DNA of 64,000 bases. Origin: RBG-13-51-18 sp050014095. Lineage in GTDB: Bacteria; Chloroflexota; Dehalococcoidia; Dehalococcoidales; RBG-16-60-22. This document shows, piece by piece, positions 17,230 through 25,154 of the stretch; the first letter of the stretch is position 1; each line of letters begins with the position of its first letter. The stretch covers positions 248,001-312,000 of the forward strand of contig JBEKDZ010000004.1 of NCBI GenBank assembly GCA_050014095.1, in the 5' to 3' direction. The notes beneath the pieces are model-generated. The model saw nothing but the letters and a program-made list of their open reading frames with translations, searched no databases and was not told where the DNA came from. Both the position numbers and the translations under genes were made by a program.

Positions 17230-17694
17230 ATGCCTGAACAAAAGTATGCGAAAAACATACTCACGGAAGACCTGATGCCACCGCCGCCAGAGAGAGATGT
17301 AAAAAGCATGGAGGAGCAAGCGAAGGCGGGGAAAACTCTTGACAGGACACTACTGCTGGGTATACAGGACTCGATAGTGAAGGGGGCGTTCTTCGCAGGG
17401 TGCGAGTGGCTGTGGCAGCTCACGGGCAACGGACCCGTTGCCATCGAGACGCCTCACACGCATGACTTCGATGAAATCATCGGATTTGCTGGCTCTAACC
17501 GGAGTCATCCGCGTGACCTGGGCGGGGAAATCGAGTTCTGGATGGACGATGAGCCTTACACGCTCACCAAGACCTGCTTCATCTTCATTCCCAAAGGCGT
17601 CAAGCACTGCCCCGTCGTCCTCAAGCGTATCGACACACCCATCTTCATGTTCGAGTCCGGCAACGATACCGCTTATGAAAAGCTAAAGAAGTAA
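17230..17694 (+). CDS. Cupin-domain protein, first of three tandem paralogs
   Basis: The protein is 154 aa. Cupin motif 1 is HTHDFDEIIGFAG, continued by GGEIEFWM; motif 2 is PKGVKHCP. The HxH...E...H set could bind one divalent metal. The N-terminal ~55 residues are specific to this copy (YAKNILTEDLMPPPPE) and precede the conserved barrel. It starts 24 bp after the OYE-like gene and is followed 18 bp later by a second paralog, so it belongs to that operon. The family has no assigned role that I recognise. Confidence 0.8.
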   Translation: MPEQKYAKNILTEDLMPPPPERDVKSMEEQAKAGKTLDRTLLLGIQDSIVKGAFFAGCEWLWQLTGNGPVAIETPHTHDFDEIIGFAGSNRSHPRDLGGEIEFWMDDEPYTLTKTCFIFIPKGVKHCPVVLKRIDTPIFMFESGNDTAYEKLKK

Positions 17695-17712
17695 AAACGA
17701 GGAGGATTTATA

Positions 17713-18174
17713 ATGCCGAAGAAGGATTATAATAAATACTTTGTGAGCAAGCCCGCCTATGAAGTCGTCCCGGTGACGGAGGTAAAAGGTCGGCGTCCGG
17801 CGATGACTTTATTAAGCAATAACCTGGTGCCGAAGACCAATATGTACATCGAGACCGGCTGGGTGTTCGGGATGCCTGACCCCAACCCGCACATCTTCGA
17901 GCATACGCACGACTACGACGAAATCGTCATCCACCTGGGGACCGACCCGAAAAACCAGGAGGAGTTGGGTGGCGAAATCGAGTTCATGGTTGGCGGGCAG
18001 CCGCTGACCATCAATAAAACATCCGCGGTTTACGTGCCTAAGGGCGTCAAGCACGGGCCGCTGACCTGGAAAAAATACAGTAAGCCGCACCTGGAGCTGA
18101 CGATAATGATTGGCGCCGGGTCTTTAGCAGAAGCCGACCCAGGCGGACATGAAAAAAGAAGGGAGAAAAAATAA
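17713..18174 (+). CDS. Cupin-domain protein, second of three tandem paralogs
   Basis: The protein is 153 aa, with GGAGG upstream of the ATG. It shares the motif set HTHDYDEIVIHLGTDP, GGEIEFMVGG and PKGVKHGP with its two neighbours. The N-terminus (YNKYFVSKPAYEVVP) resembles the openings of copies 3 and 4. The stop overlaps the next start by one base (TAATG), so copies 2 and 3 are translationally coupled. Coupled, diverged copies suggest subunits of a hetero-oligomer rather than redundant duplicates (inference). Confidence 0.8.
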   Translation: MPKKDYNKYFVSKPAYEVVPVTEVKGRRPAMTLLSNNLVPKTNMYIETGWVFGMPDPNPHIFEHTHDYDEIVIHLGTDPKNQEELGGEIEFMVGGQPLTINKTSAVYVPKGVKHGPLTWKKYSKPHLELTIMIGAGSLAEADPGGHEKRREKK

Positions 18175-18620
18175 TGGCTAAGTGGGATAAAAAATACTTC
18201 GTGACGGAATTGAGGGACGTTGTTGGCGCCGCGCCCTGGTCGCCGGTTTTCGCGGATAACGAGGCGAGGCGTCTGCTCTCTCTTGACAGCGACGTTTTAA
18301 AGGGTGCTTTCTACATGGAAACGGCGTGGTTTCTCCCCGGCGACTGGCCGGATAAAACCGGCTCAATGAAGAACCGCACCATTGGGGCGCACAAGCATGA
18401 CTTTGATGAGACGATTGCCTGGATAGGCACCGACCCCAAAGACCCCTATAACCTACACGGGGAAATAGAGATATGGATAGACGGCAAGCAGAACTTCATT
18501 GATAGGAGCTTTGTAGCGTTTGTCCCCGCGGGCATAGAGCATGGGCCGATAAACATCCGAAGGATAGAGCGCCCGATGTTCCACTTTACGGCGGGTATGG
18601 GGAAGAAGTATAAGGGATAA
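18174..18620 (+). CDS. Cupin-domain protein, third of three tandem paralogs
   Basis: The protein is 148 aa. Motifs are HKHDFDETIAWIGTDP, HGEIEIWIDG and PAGIEHGP. It is the last gene of the OYE-cupin operon. Its final ~58 bp plus the stop codon are repeated 1.4 kb downstream at 20019-20079, on the far side of an AT-rich insertion, so this 3' end was probably the site of an insertion or duplication. The gene itself is intact. Confidence 0.8.
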   Translation: MAKWDKKYFVTELRDVVGAAPWSPVFADNEARRLLSLDSDVLKGAFYMETAWFLPGDWPDKTGSMKNRTIGAHKHDFDETIAWIGTDPKDPYNLHGEIEIWIDGKQNFIDRSFVAFVPAGIEHGPINIRRIERPMFHFTAGMGKKYKG

Positions 18621-18623
18621 AAT
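18563..18623 (+). repeat. 61-bp direct repeat, copy 1 (end of cupin 3)
   Basis: Aligned without gaps to 20019-20079 it matches at 56 of 61 positions by my count. It covers the last codons of cupin 3 and its TAA stop. The two copies bracket 1395 bp of AT-rich DNA. Confidence 0.85.
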
Positions 18624-18766
18624 CTTTTGTCGTAACAATAAATATAATATGTTTTGTTATGTTTAATTTGTAAGTTGACTTATAAAATAGTTTCATTTAA
18701 CATAATTCAAGAAACAAAATCAAATTGAGAGTATTTATATTAGATGTATAAGGGGGTGAGTAAGCC

Positions 18767-19015
18767 ATGTCACGTATCGTAGAATTTTCTATTTCCGGCT
18801 TAGTTGGTCGTAAGGACAATTATCACCAAGTGCTTGATAAAAACGTCAATGTTTTTTTTGGTCCTAATGGAAGTGGTAAGACATCACTCCTCAGAATACT
18901 TAATTCAGCCATGAGTTTAGATTCAAGCTCATTAACCAACGTCCCATTTAAGAGTGCAGAAATAATTTGCACTTGCACCAGAGAAGATAGCCACCTGGTT
19001 GAGATAAAAAATTGA
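18767..19015 (+). pseudogene. N-terminal fragment of an AAA/SMC-like ATPase
   Basis: Only 82 codons. The start resembles RecF/SMC-like AAA ATPases: a beta-strand (VEFSISGLVGR), then the Walker A motif FFGPNGSGKTSLLRIL, then a stop shortly after a strand typical of the first antiparallel sheet. Walker B, signature and sensor regions are missing and the next gene overlaps the end, so this is a truncated copy. RBS GGGGGTGAG is present. AT-rich codon use differs from the flanking cupin operon and supports horizontal origin. Full-length relatives are common in anti-phage and conflict systems. Confidence 0.75.
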
Positions 19016-20013
19016 TGCCTAACTTTGAAATTCGACCTTTAGATGAAAGTGAGTATTCTTTGTGGGATAATTTTGTGGAAGAATCCCCCAATGGAACTAT
19101 ATTCCATAAGACATTTTGGATTAGAGATTCGGGAAGAAAGTTCATCATTTATGGCTATTTTAAGGGTGGGGAATTGTATGCGGGAATCCCATTGACTTAT
19201 ATTAACAAACTTGGTATCAAAATAGCATCCCAACCAATATTAATCCCCTATCTCGGCGTTATTTTCAAAAAACAAGATACCAAGTATGTAAATAGGCTCA
19301 CGCAAGAGAAGGAAATGAGCCGAGAAATCGCAAGAAGATTGAAAATGGATTTCTATATTGTGAGTTTTAGCAGTTGTCCAGGGCTGGCTGACTTTCAGCC
19401 CTTTCTCTGGGAAGGATTCTCTGCTGAGGTAAATTATACCTATATCATCAACCTTGAAAACAGCCTAGATGACATCTGGAAGGCTATGGATGATAGAGCA
19501 AGAAATATTATCAGGAAAGCGGAAAAAGATGGCATTTGCGTGGTTATGAGCGATGACTTCAATCAAACCCTCAATCTTGTGGAGAAGACATTAGCAAGGC
19601 AGGACATGAGCACAATTTTCAAATTGACCGCAATGAATTATAATGACTTACTTCGGGCTAGGGGGCAGTGCAAATCCTTTTTTGCTAAAGACAAGAAAGG
19701 CGATTATATAGCGGTGGTTTATATCGTTTGGGATAGCAAGAGAAGCTATTATCTTTTGGGGGGATATGATGCCGAAAGAAGCCACATTGGAGCTTCGAGC
19801 ATCGCCGTATGGGAAGCGATAAAATATACCAAGGAAAATCTCGGTCTGAGAGAATTTGATTTTGAGGGTTCGTTGATATCTCAAGTAGAGTTATTTTTCA
19901 GGAAATTCGGCGGTATGCTAACCCCTTATTACAATATAAAATGGGTCAAACCATATTTAAATCCCACTGGACTATTGTGGAAATTGGGCAGATTTATATT
20001 ATCTAGATTATAG
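19012..20013 (+). CDS. FemAB/GNAT-type acyltransferase
   Basis: The protein is 333 aa; its first ATG-like start overlaps the end of the ATPase fragment by 4 bp. Two tandem GNAT-like halves are suggested: an N-terminal half with NGTIFHKTFWIRDSG, and a C-terminal half with DDRARNIIRKAEKDGI and SYYLLGGYDAERSHIGAS, both typical of the FemAB/Acetyltransf_6 family. Relatives add amino acids to peptidoglycan bridges or modify polysaccharides using aminoacyl-tRNA or acyl-CoA. The genomic setting, AT-rich and bracketed by a direct repeat, suggests acquired DNA, perhaps once part of a surface polysaccharide locus. Confidence 0.8.
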   Translation: MMPNFEIRPLDESEYSLWDNFVEESPNGTIFHKTFWIRDSGRKFIIYGYFKGGELYAGIPLTYINKLGIKIASQPILIPYLGVIFKKQDTKYVNRLTQEKEMSREIARRLKMDFYIVSFSSCPGLADFQPFLWEGFSAEVNYTYIINLENSLDDIWKAMDDRARNIIRKAEKDGICVVMSDDFNQTLNLVEKTLARQDMSTIFKLTAMNYNDLLRARGQCKSFFAKDKKGDYIAVVYIVWDSKRSYYLLGGYDAERSHIGASSIAVWEAIKYTKENLGLREFDFEGSLISQVELFFRKFGGMLTPYYNIKWVKPYLNPTGLLWKLGRFILSRL

Positions 20014-20018
20014 AGAAT

Positions 20019-20079
20019 GATAGAGCAGCCGATGTTCCACTTTACGGCAGGCATGGGGAAGAAATATAAGGGATAAAAT
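20019..20079 (+). repeat. 61-bp direct repeat, copy 2 (cupin 3' end remnant)
   Basis: Second copy of the 3' end of the third cupin gene, including the stop codon, 56/61 identical to 18563-18623. No cupin coding sequence precedes it, so it is a detached tail. Confidence 0.85.
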
Positions 20080-20128
20080 ATTATTAGAGTTGAATCGAAC
20101 TTGAATGTATTATATATTTCTTAATTAG

Positions 20129-21556
20129 ATGGATGATATGCCTAAAAAAATAGGAATAATAGGGACACCTTTTCCAAGTGATGATGTAGAATTTGTGTCT
20201 CTAGATGCCGATAAATCTCTATTAGATTTTGATATATCAGTTTTCAATCCTGATATTAGCGAATTCTATAACAACGAAATTTTCGGAATAAAAGAATACT
20301 TAGGAAAACCCTGCTTAGATGATTCAAAATCGTTTAAACTAAAAGAGGCATTATCACATTGGCAAAAAGAAATCCTTGAAGCTATACGGGCGGGGAAAAC
20401 GATATTTATATTACTTAATAAACTTCAAGAGGTCTATGTGGCCACAGGAACAAAAACTTTTTCAGGAACTGGACGTAATAGACAAGCAACACGGCATGTT
20501 GCTCCTGCTTCTAACTATGAACTAATCCCCGGAGGAATTGAAGTAGCAAATTCTGAAGGTACATCAATGAAACTTCACGGTAAGGATAACATACTTGCTA
20601 CGTATTGGACTGAGTTAGAACCCGTATCTGAATTCCGTATTCTTCTCAGTGGAGAAGGTATACAACCACTAATTACTACAAAAACTGGAGATAAAACTGT
20701 CGGTGCATATATTAAATATAAAGATGCACCAGGAACACTAATATTACTTCCATATATTAATTTCGAAGGTCCGGATTTCGTCCGTGAAACAAAAGCAGGT
20801 GATGAAACTTGGACTAGGAAGGCAATTCAAACCAGTAAGCAATTTATTACAGCTATTATTGGCATCGATAATACCTTGAAAGAAGAATGTGAATCCACAA
20901 CGCCACCCGAATGGATAATCAATGAAAGATATATACTACAAAAAGAACTACAGATTAAGGATGAGCTTCAAGTACTAGATCAAAATATTGATACCATTCA
21001 GAAACAAAAAGAGCAATTATTACAAGTTCTAAATACTGAAACCGAAATTAAAAGATTACTATATGAAAAGGGAACGCCTCTTGAAGCAGTTATTATTAAA
21101 AGTCTTCGACTTATAGGATATAAGGCATCTAGATATCGCGGTGAGGATTCAGAATTTGACGTTGTTTTTGAGAGTGAAGATAGGAGGCTTATTGGTGAAG
21201 CGGAAGGCAAGGATAAAAAAGCCATTAATATTGATAAGCTTCGGCAACTGGAAATGAATATTCAAGAAGATTATGCTCGTGATGAAGTTACAGTAATGGC
21301 AAAGGGTGTGTTATTTGGTAATGCTTACCGTTTGTTACCACCAGAAGGAAGGTCAGATTTCTTTACTGAGAAATGCGTCACTGCGGCGAAAACCAACAAT
21401 ATTGCCTTAGTGAAAACAACTGATTTATTTCACATTTCAAAATATCTATCATCTACAGAAGACAAAGAATTTGCAAAGAAATGTAGAAAATCTATCCTAG
21501 ATACAAATGGTATTGTAAGTTTTCCGGATATCCCTGAAATAAAAATTCGAGAATAA
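20129..21556 (+). CDS. Orphan protein with predicted PD-(D/E)XK nuclease-like C-terminus
   Basis: The protein is 475 aa, AT-rich codon use; possible start ATG 20129 or 20138. I do not recognise the N-terminal ~260 residues; they start with IGIIGTPFPSDDVEFVSL and contain a strand-rich part ending in GTLILLPYINF, loosely like a Rossmann or amidotransferase-like sensor fold. Residues ~270-310 look coiled coil (LQVLDQNIDTIQKQKEQLL). The C-terminus has GTPLEAVIIKSLRLIGY, then FDVVFESEDRRLIGEAEGKD: an E, a D and ExEGK spaced as in restriction-like PD-(D/E)XK nucleases. Setting and layout resemble standalone defence effectors, but that is inference. Confidence 0.65.
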   Translation: MDDMPKKIGIIGTPFPSDDVEFVSLDADKSLLDFDISVFNPDISEFYNNEIFGIKEYLGKPCLDDSKSFKLKEALSHWQKEILEAIRAGKTIFILLNKLQEVYVATGTKTFSGTGRNRQATRHVAPASNYELIPGGIEVANSEGTSMKLHGKDNILATYWTELEPVSEFRILLSGEGIQPLITTKTGDKTVGAYIKYKDAPGTLILLPYINFEGPDFVRETKAGDETWTRKAIQTSKQFITAIIGIDNTLKEECESTTPPEWIINERYILQKELQIKDELQVLDQNIDTIQKQKEQLLQVLNTETEIKRLLYEKGTPLEAVIIKSLRLIGYKASRYRGEDSEFDVVFESEDRRLIGEAEGKDKKAINIDKLRQLEMNIQEDYARDEVTVMAKGVLFGNAYRLLPPEGRSDFFTEKCVTAAKTNNIALVKTTDLFHISKYLSSTEDKEFAKKCRKSILDTNGIVSFPDIPEIKIRE

Positions 21557-21586
21557 TGCAATACCATTTCCGATCAATGCTAATAA

Positions 21587-21630
21587 AACAAAAAATCCCC
21601 CGGTTTTTTAAGGTTCGGGAAATTTTTTTT
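21587..21630. terminator. Imperfect bidirectional terminator
   Basis: AAATCCCCCG and CGGGAAATTTTTTTT form an interrupted stem across a T-rich loop, with A and T tracts on either side. Lies between convergent genes (orphan nuclease-like gene and HicB). Confidence 0.6.
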
Positions 21631-21647
21631 ATCTTTAGCAGCAGTGG

Positions 21648-21839
21648 TTAAACCTCTATTTTTACCAGCTCTTCCTCTTCTTTGGCTTCAACAGGAGTAT
21701 TAAGCATATCCTCGGCGCCCATTTTCAAAGACTCTATAAGCTCTTTACGGCTTTTTTCCTGCGCATTCACGCCCGGCAAATCTATCAGCCAACCAATCCA
21801 CCAGTTACCGCTCTTTTTAATGACCGCCCTGTATTCCAT
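21648..21839 (-). CDS. HicB-family antitoxin
   Basis: The protein is 63 aa, the short HicB form: YRAVIKKSGNWWIGWLIDLPGVNAQEKSRKELIESL is the partial RNase H-like fold with the conserved W..DLPGV.A segment. The acidic tail (VEAKEEEELVKIEV) replaces the DNA-binding domain found in longer HicB proteins. It lies 16 bp downstream of hicA, giving the toxin-first order usual for this family. Confidence 0.88.
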   Translation of the reverse strand: MEYRAVIKKSGNWWIGWLIDLPGVNAQEKSRKELIESLKMGAEDMLNTPVEAKEEEELVKIEV

Positions 21840-21855
21840 TTAATCACCCCCTTAT

Positions 21856-22038
21856 CTATCTGGGAAAGGGAATATCTAAATCACGACAAATCTTCCTGGC
21901 TAACTCATCAATTATCTCATTATGCCTTGGAATTTCTGTCCTTAACCTTCCTCTTGTATAAATACTGTGACGGCGTCCTTCGCGTAAAAGAAAAGCGCCA
22001 TTATCCACTAGATGTTTTACAAGTTCTTTTCTTTTCAT
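21856..22038 (-). CDS. HicA-family mRNA interferase toxin
   Basis: The protein is 60 aa. It has the dsRNA-binding-like fold of HicA/YcfA: MKRKELVKHLVDNGAFLLREGRRHSIYTRG, with the catalytic histidine in RRHSIY, then IPRHNEIIDELARKICRDL. HicA toxins cut mRNA independently of ribosomes and are held by HicB. It sits at the right end of the AT-rich accessory stretch, which fits with plasmid- or island-borne maintenance modules. Confidence 0.9.
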   Translation of the reverse strand: MKRKELVKHLVDNGAFLLREGRRHSIYTRGRLRTEIPRHNEIIDELARKICRDLDIPFPR

Positions 22039-22176
22039 ATTCCGAAGGCTCGTCTGCTATATATTATATCACTTTGAACAAAACAAAAAATTCCCTTTTT
22101 GGGGGGGATTTCTTTTTATCTTTAGCTGTTATGGTTGTATAATAGAAAGAACTTTTTGCTTTTGAACGGGGGTAAT

Positions 22177-23055
22177 ATGCGCAAACTTTTAGAGAGTAGG
22201 GTGGCGGTGGTTACAGGCGCCGGCAACGGCATCGGGCGGGCGGAAGCTATCGGGCTGGCTAAGCAGGGGGCTAAGGTGGTGGTTAACGACATCGGCACGT
22301 CTGCTTACGGACAGGGCGTCTCACACGAGCCGGCGGATGCTGTGGTGAAAGAAATTAAGAGCGCCGGTAATATCGCCGTTGCCTGTTATGATAGCGTGAC
22401 CACGGAAAAAGGGGCGGAAAACATCATCCAGACCGCGGTGGACAGTTTCGGGCGAATCGACGTGTTAATCAATAATGCCGGCGTGGTCAAGGACCCTGAT
22501 AACATCGCCGATATCAGCCCCGACGACTGGGATATTTTGATGAAGACCCATCTTTACGGCACGTTTTACTGCACGCGGCGCGCCTGCTCTTTTATGAAAA
22601 AACAACGCTATGGCCGCATCATCAATACATCCTCACACGTAGGATTAGGTTTTAAGGGATTCGTGTCTTACGCCGCCGCCAAGGAAGGGATAGTCGGACT
22701 CACCCGCGTCGTTGCCCGCGATATGGCGGAGTTTGGGGTTACCTGTAATGCCATCCGCCCGATTGCCGCCTGGCGGGGCGCCACAGATAAAAACCCTAAG
22801 ATTGAGGTCAACCGACCGGAAGATGTCGCCACTTTGGTGGTTTATCTAGCGAGCGAACAGGCAGACCATATTAATGGCTGCATCTTCGAGGTGTGGCGGG
22901 GGCATGTGGGAATATTTACCGAGCCGCCGCCGGTGCAGCAGGTTCTCCAGAAAGAAAGTGCCTGGACCACCGAGGAGCTTGCCGAGGCTATCCCCAAGAC
23001 TTTGACCAAAGGCAGGTCACGGGATAAATTCCCCAAAATCCTGGAGTTTTTCTAA
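22177..23055 (+). CDS. Short-chain dehydrogenase/reductase (SDR)
   Basis: The start is set at ATG 22177, preceded by GGGGG; the frame opens earlier at 22135 without a good ribosome site. The product is 292 aa. The NAD(P)-binding motif VVTGAGNGIGRAEAIGL, LINNAGVVKD, the catalytic Ser in NTSSHVG and Tyr/Lys in SYAAAKEG are all present. The extended loop after the first strand (NDIGTSAYGQGVSHEPADAV) and the C-terminal tail resemble 3-hydroxyacyl-CoA dehydrogenase-type SDRs of the multifunctional enzyme 2 group. GC content is back to the chromosomal level. Terminated at 23092-23127. Confidence 0.88.
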   Translation: MRKLLESRVAVVTGAGNGIGRAEAIGLAKQGAKVVVNDIGTSAYGQGVSHEPADAVVKEIKSAGNIAVACYDSVTTEKGAENIIQTAVDSFGRIDVLINNAGVVKDPDNIADISPDDWDILMKTHLYGTFYCTRRACSFMKKQRYGRIINTSSHVGLGFKGFVSYAAAKEGIVGLTRVVARDMAEFGVTCNAIRPIAAWRGATDKNPKIEVNRPEDVATLVVYLASEQADHINGCIFEVWRGHVGIFTEPPPVQQVLQKESAWTTEELAEAIPKTLTKGRSRDKFPKILEFF

Positions 23056-23429
23056 CCTACATTTTATCGAGCAACGGGCTTCAAATATAATAAAAATCCC
23101 CCGTTTTTTAGGCGGGGGATTTCTTTTTATTCTTTGGTAGCTTGGAAGGTTTAGTTGACTGAAAGAATTTCTTTTCACCGTGCTATCAGTGAAAGACCAA
23201 TTTTAAATAAAATACAGCCGGAATTTAGGGTGTTCTTTTAAGGGTAATACTCCATAATAATTAGGGTTGATACTGATTAAAACGATGACTGTAATAGCTA
23301 TTATAAACTGGTAGATTCTATAAGCTATATCAAGCTTGAAGGAGTCATGGTCTCCATTTTCTAAACTGATTAGAGAGAACGCGTAATAAAAACGTTAATC
23401 ATTACCACAACCAACACGGAGGATAAACA
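23056..23429. other. Intergenic region with terminator and AT-rich leader
   Basis: About 374 bp. The left part holds a strong terminator (23092-23127). The remaining ~300 bp are AT-rich and contain several weak promoter-like hexamers (for example TTGATA near 23268) but no ORF or convincing RNA fold. Confidence 0.5.
23092..23127 (+). terminator. Intrinsic terminator after SDR gene
   Basis: AAATCCCCCG and GGCGGGGGATTT form a G/C-rich stem around GTTTTTTA, followed by CTTTTTATT. A mirror A-tract precedes it. Confidence 0.88.
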
Positions 23430-24359
23430 ATGAAACTGGGTTATAAACTGGTTATCTCGTTTTTGATTATGACATTGATAATGGGTGTTTTTGGCTTTTA
23501 TATGTTCAATAATATAAGCAACAAACTATCAGCCAAGCAAGAAGAAGTTGATAAAGTCAGTGAGATCATTTCAGCTCTTCAAAATTTCCAAAGAGAGAAC
23601 TACCAAACACAACTCAAAATGTTAGAATATGCCTACGAGCCGAGTGAAGACACATTGAACCAGTTCTTCAGTCATTTAATTAACTGGGAAACACTATTCG
23701 CTAATTTTGTCCTGCTGTCAAATGCAAAACATTTAAGCACCCAGGAGTATGAGATAATAGCCGGCGACCTGCAAAGCGGCACCTTTGCGGTAAAGTCGAG
23801 CTGGCGTAAATTTGTAAATACGACGGCATCATTAGCTACAGGTACCATCGATTCTCCCACATTAAACGATGATGGTACAGTTAAATATCCATATCTTGAT
23901 GAAATGCATTCGTATGGATATGATTTCAGCTATCCCATGTTCGATATGAGTACGTGCGACACAAGCAATCCCATATTTCATGAATCGATGACTGCCATGG
24001 AAGACCTGTTTGACAAGGCCAATTTCAACGAAAACACCGATAAGTTCGTAGCACTTCAACAGGAGAATTTAGCTGCCAGACAAGTTGAAATGGACGATCT
24101 GAAATCGTCGCTTACTACTCAATTCATCATTGCCTTCGTAATTGTGGTGATTGCCGCGGTCTTAATCGCTCTTTTACTTACCAGGATGATAGTGAAACCG
24201 ATCAATGACCTGACCAAACTGGCCAATGAAATAAGCCAGGGGAAGACTGAACTATCTGTGCCGAAAATAAATACCAAAGACGAAATCGGCGACCTGGCGA
24301 CGAGTTTTGGCAGAATGGTTGCTTCTATCAAATTTATGATGATGGATAAGGAGGAATAA
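23430..24359 (+). CDS. HAMP-domain transmembrane sensor without output domain
   Basis: The protein is 309 aa. A first transmembrane helix lies at residues ~7-28, then an extracytoplasmic helical sensor of ~200 residues, then a second helix (~230-255) and a HAMP linker ending at about residue 303 (MIVKPINDLTKLANEISQGK, KDEIGDLATSF). The protein stops soon after HAMP, so it lacks the methyl-accepting, kinase or cyclase domain that would normally follow. No frameshift is seen: the stop is followed by a well-placed 75-aa gene. The small downstream protein could act as its partner. Confidence 0.85.
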   Translation: MKLGYKLVISFLIMTLIMGVFGFYMFNNISNKLSAKQEEVDKVSEIISALQNFQRENYQTQLKMLEYAYEPSEDTLNQFFSHLINWETLFANFVLLSNAKHLSTQEYEIIAGDLQSGTFAVKSSWRKFVNTTASLATGTIDSPTLNDDGTVKYPYLDEMHSYGYDFSYPMFDMSTCDTSNPIFHESMTAMEDLFDKANFNENTDKFVALQQENLAARQVEMDDLKSSLTTQFIIAFVIVVIAAVLIALLLTRMIVKPINDLTKLANEISQGKTELSVPKINTKDEIGDLATSFGRMVASIKFMMMDKEE

Positions 24360-24363
24360 GCAC

Positions 24364-24591
24364 ATGGCGCTTTATGATGAAGCAGTTGCAGTGGCTAAAG
24401 GATACATTGGGCCGGCAGGTCAGCAGTTCATTGACCGTCAACTGACTTCTCATCTTAATCTAAAACCAACTGATCTTACTGCCTCTAATCTTGCTGATTT
24501 GGCTAAATGGTGCTTTGCCTCCGGACGGCTAGTCATCGACGAGAAACAAGCCACAGAGTTTAGTGAAAAAGTAAAGTCTCTCGCAATATAA
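24364..24591 (+). CDS. Small protein of unknown function paired with the HAMP sensor
   Basis: The protein is 75 aa, ATG four bases after the sensor stop, with AAGGAGG at the end of the upstream gene. The sequence is mixed helical (ALYDEAVAVAKGYIGPAGQQFIDRQLTSHL, then LADLAKWCFASGRL) with no known motif. The first helix (GPAGQQFIDRQL) resembles small proteins found next to HAMP sensors in Chloroflexota, but I cannot confirm a family. Tight coupling suggests it acts with the sensor. A strong terminator follows. Confidence 0.7.
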   Translation: MALYDEAVAVAKGYIGPAGQQFIDRQLTSHLNLKPTDLTASNLADLAKWCFASGRLVIDEKQATEFSEKVKSLAI

Positions 24592-24610
24592 AGTAGTCAT
24601 AGAATAAACA

Positions 24611-24644
24611 AGCGGGGCACTTTGTGTGCCCCGCTCTTTTTTTG
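24611..24644 (+). terminator. Strong intrinsic terminator
   Basis: AGCGGGGCAC (24611-24620) and GTGCCCCGCT (24625-24634) form a perfect 10-bp stem with a TTTG loop, followed by CTTTTTTT. Confidence 0.92.
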
Positions 24645-24734
24645 CTTTGAGCTAGCTTTACTAAAGGCAATAGGTTCACGCTTTAGAAACGTAAAATAGT
24701 GACGGTGACAGTTATGGTGGCGTAGACCGAGCCC

Positions 24735-24878
24735 TACAGGCCCGAGAAGAAGCAGACAACAGCCAAAGGTAAGCGTGGTGGCCAGGCCGCGAAGACGCGC
24801 AAGCCTAAGAAAGCCGAGGAAGAGCCGCCATCGGGTGAAGCAGGAATGGCCGAGCAACCGGTAACCCAACAGGAGTAG
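24735..24878 (+). pseudogene. Possible coding remnant: Lys/Ala/Glu-rich tail
   Basis: After an in-frame TAG, a 47-codon open stretch reads YRPEKKQTTAKGKRGGQAA, then KTRKPKKAEEEPPSGEAGMAEQPVTQQE and a TAG. The basic then acidic composition is like the disordered tail of a nucleic-acid-binding or ribosomal protein. Upstream of the TAG the frame reads VTVTVMVA, again protein-like. There is no good start, so it may be the last piece of a decayed gene. Between terminator (24611) and tRNA there is nothing else. Confidence 0.35.
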
Positions 24879-24933
24879 ATTTGAATAGGCTGGCGAAGGT
24901 CATTGTGGGCATGGTGAAACGGCGTATAACAAG

Positions 24934-24959
24934 AAAGCCCACCGTTTAAGATGGGCTTT
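24934..24959 (-). terminator. Terminator downstream of tRNA-fMet
   Basis: AAAGCCCA (24934-24941) pairs with TGGGCTTT (24952-24959); on the minus strand it lies 10 bp after the tRNA 3' end and ends in TTTCTTG. Confidence 0.6.
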
Positions 24960-24969
24960 TTAACTTTCT

Positions 24970-25044
<75 letters not shown>

Positions 25045-25102
25045 TCGAAGTGCAATTTTAAGTATATGCTGTTGCGAGGATGTGTGTCAAGCAAGGGGTG
25101 AG

Positions 25103-25150
25103 GATAAAATACCCCACCCCGAGGTCCTTCGCTACGCTCAGGATGACAGT
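25103..25150. repeat. Short dispersed repeat fragment
   Basis: The segment around GAGGTCCTTCGCTACGCTC followed by AGGATGACAG resembles a widespread bacterial repeat type. It contains GTCCT...AGGA complementarity. Assigned by appearance only. Confidence 0.4.
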
Positions 25151-25154
25151 TCGA

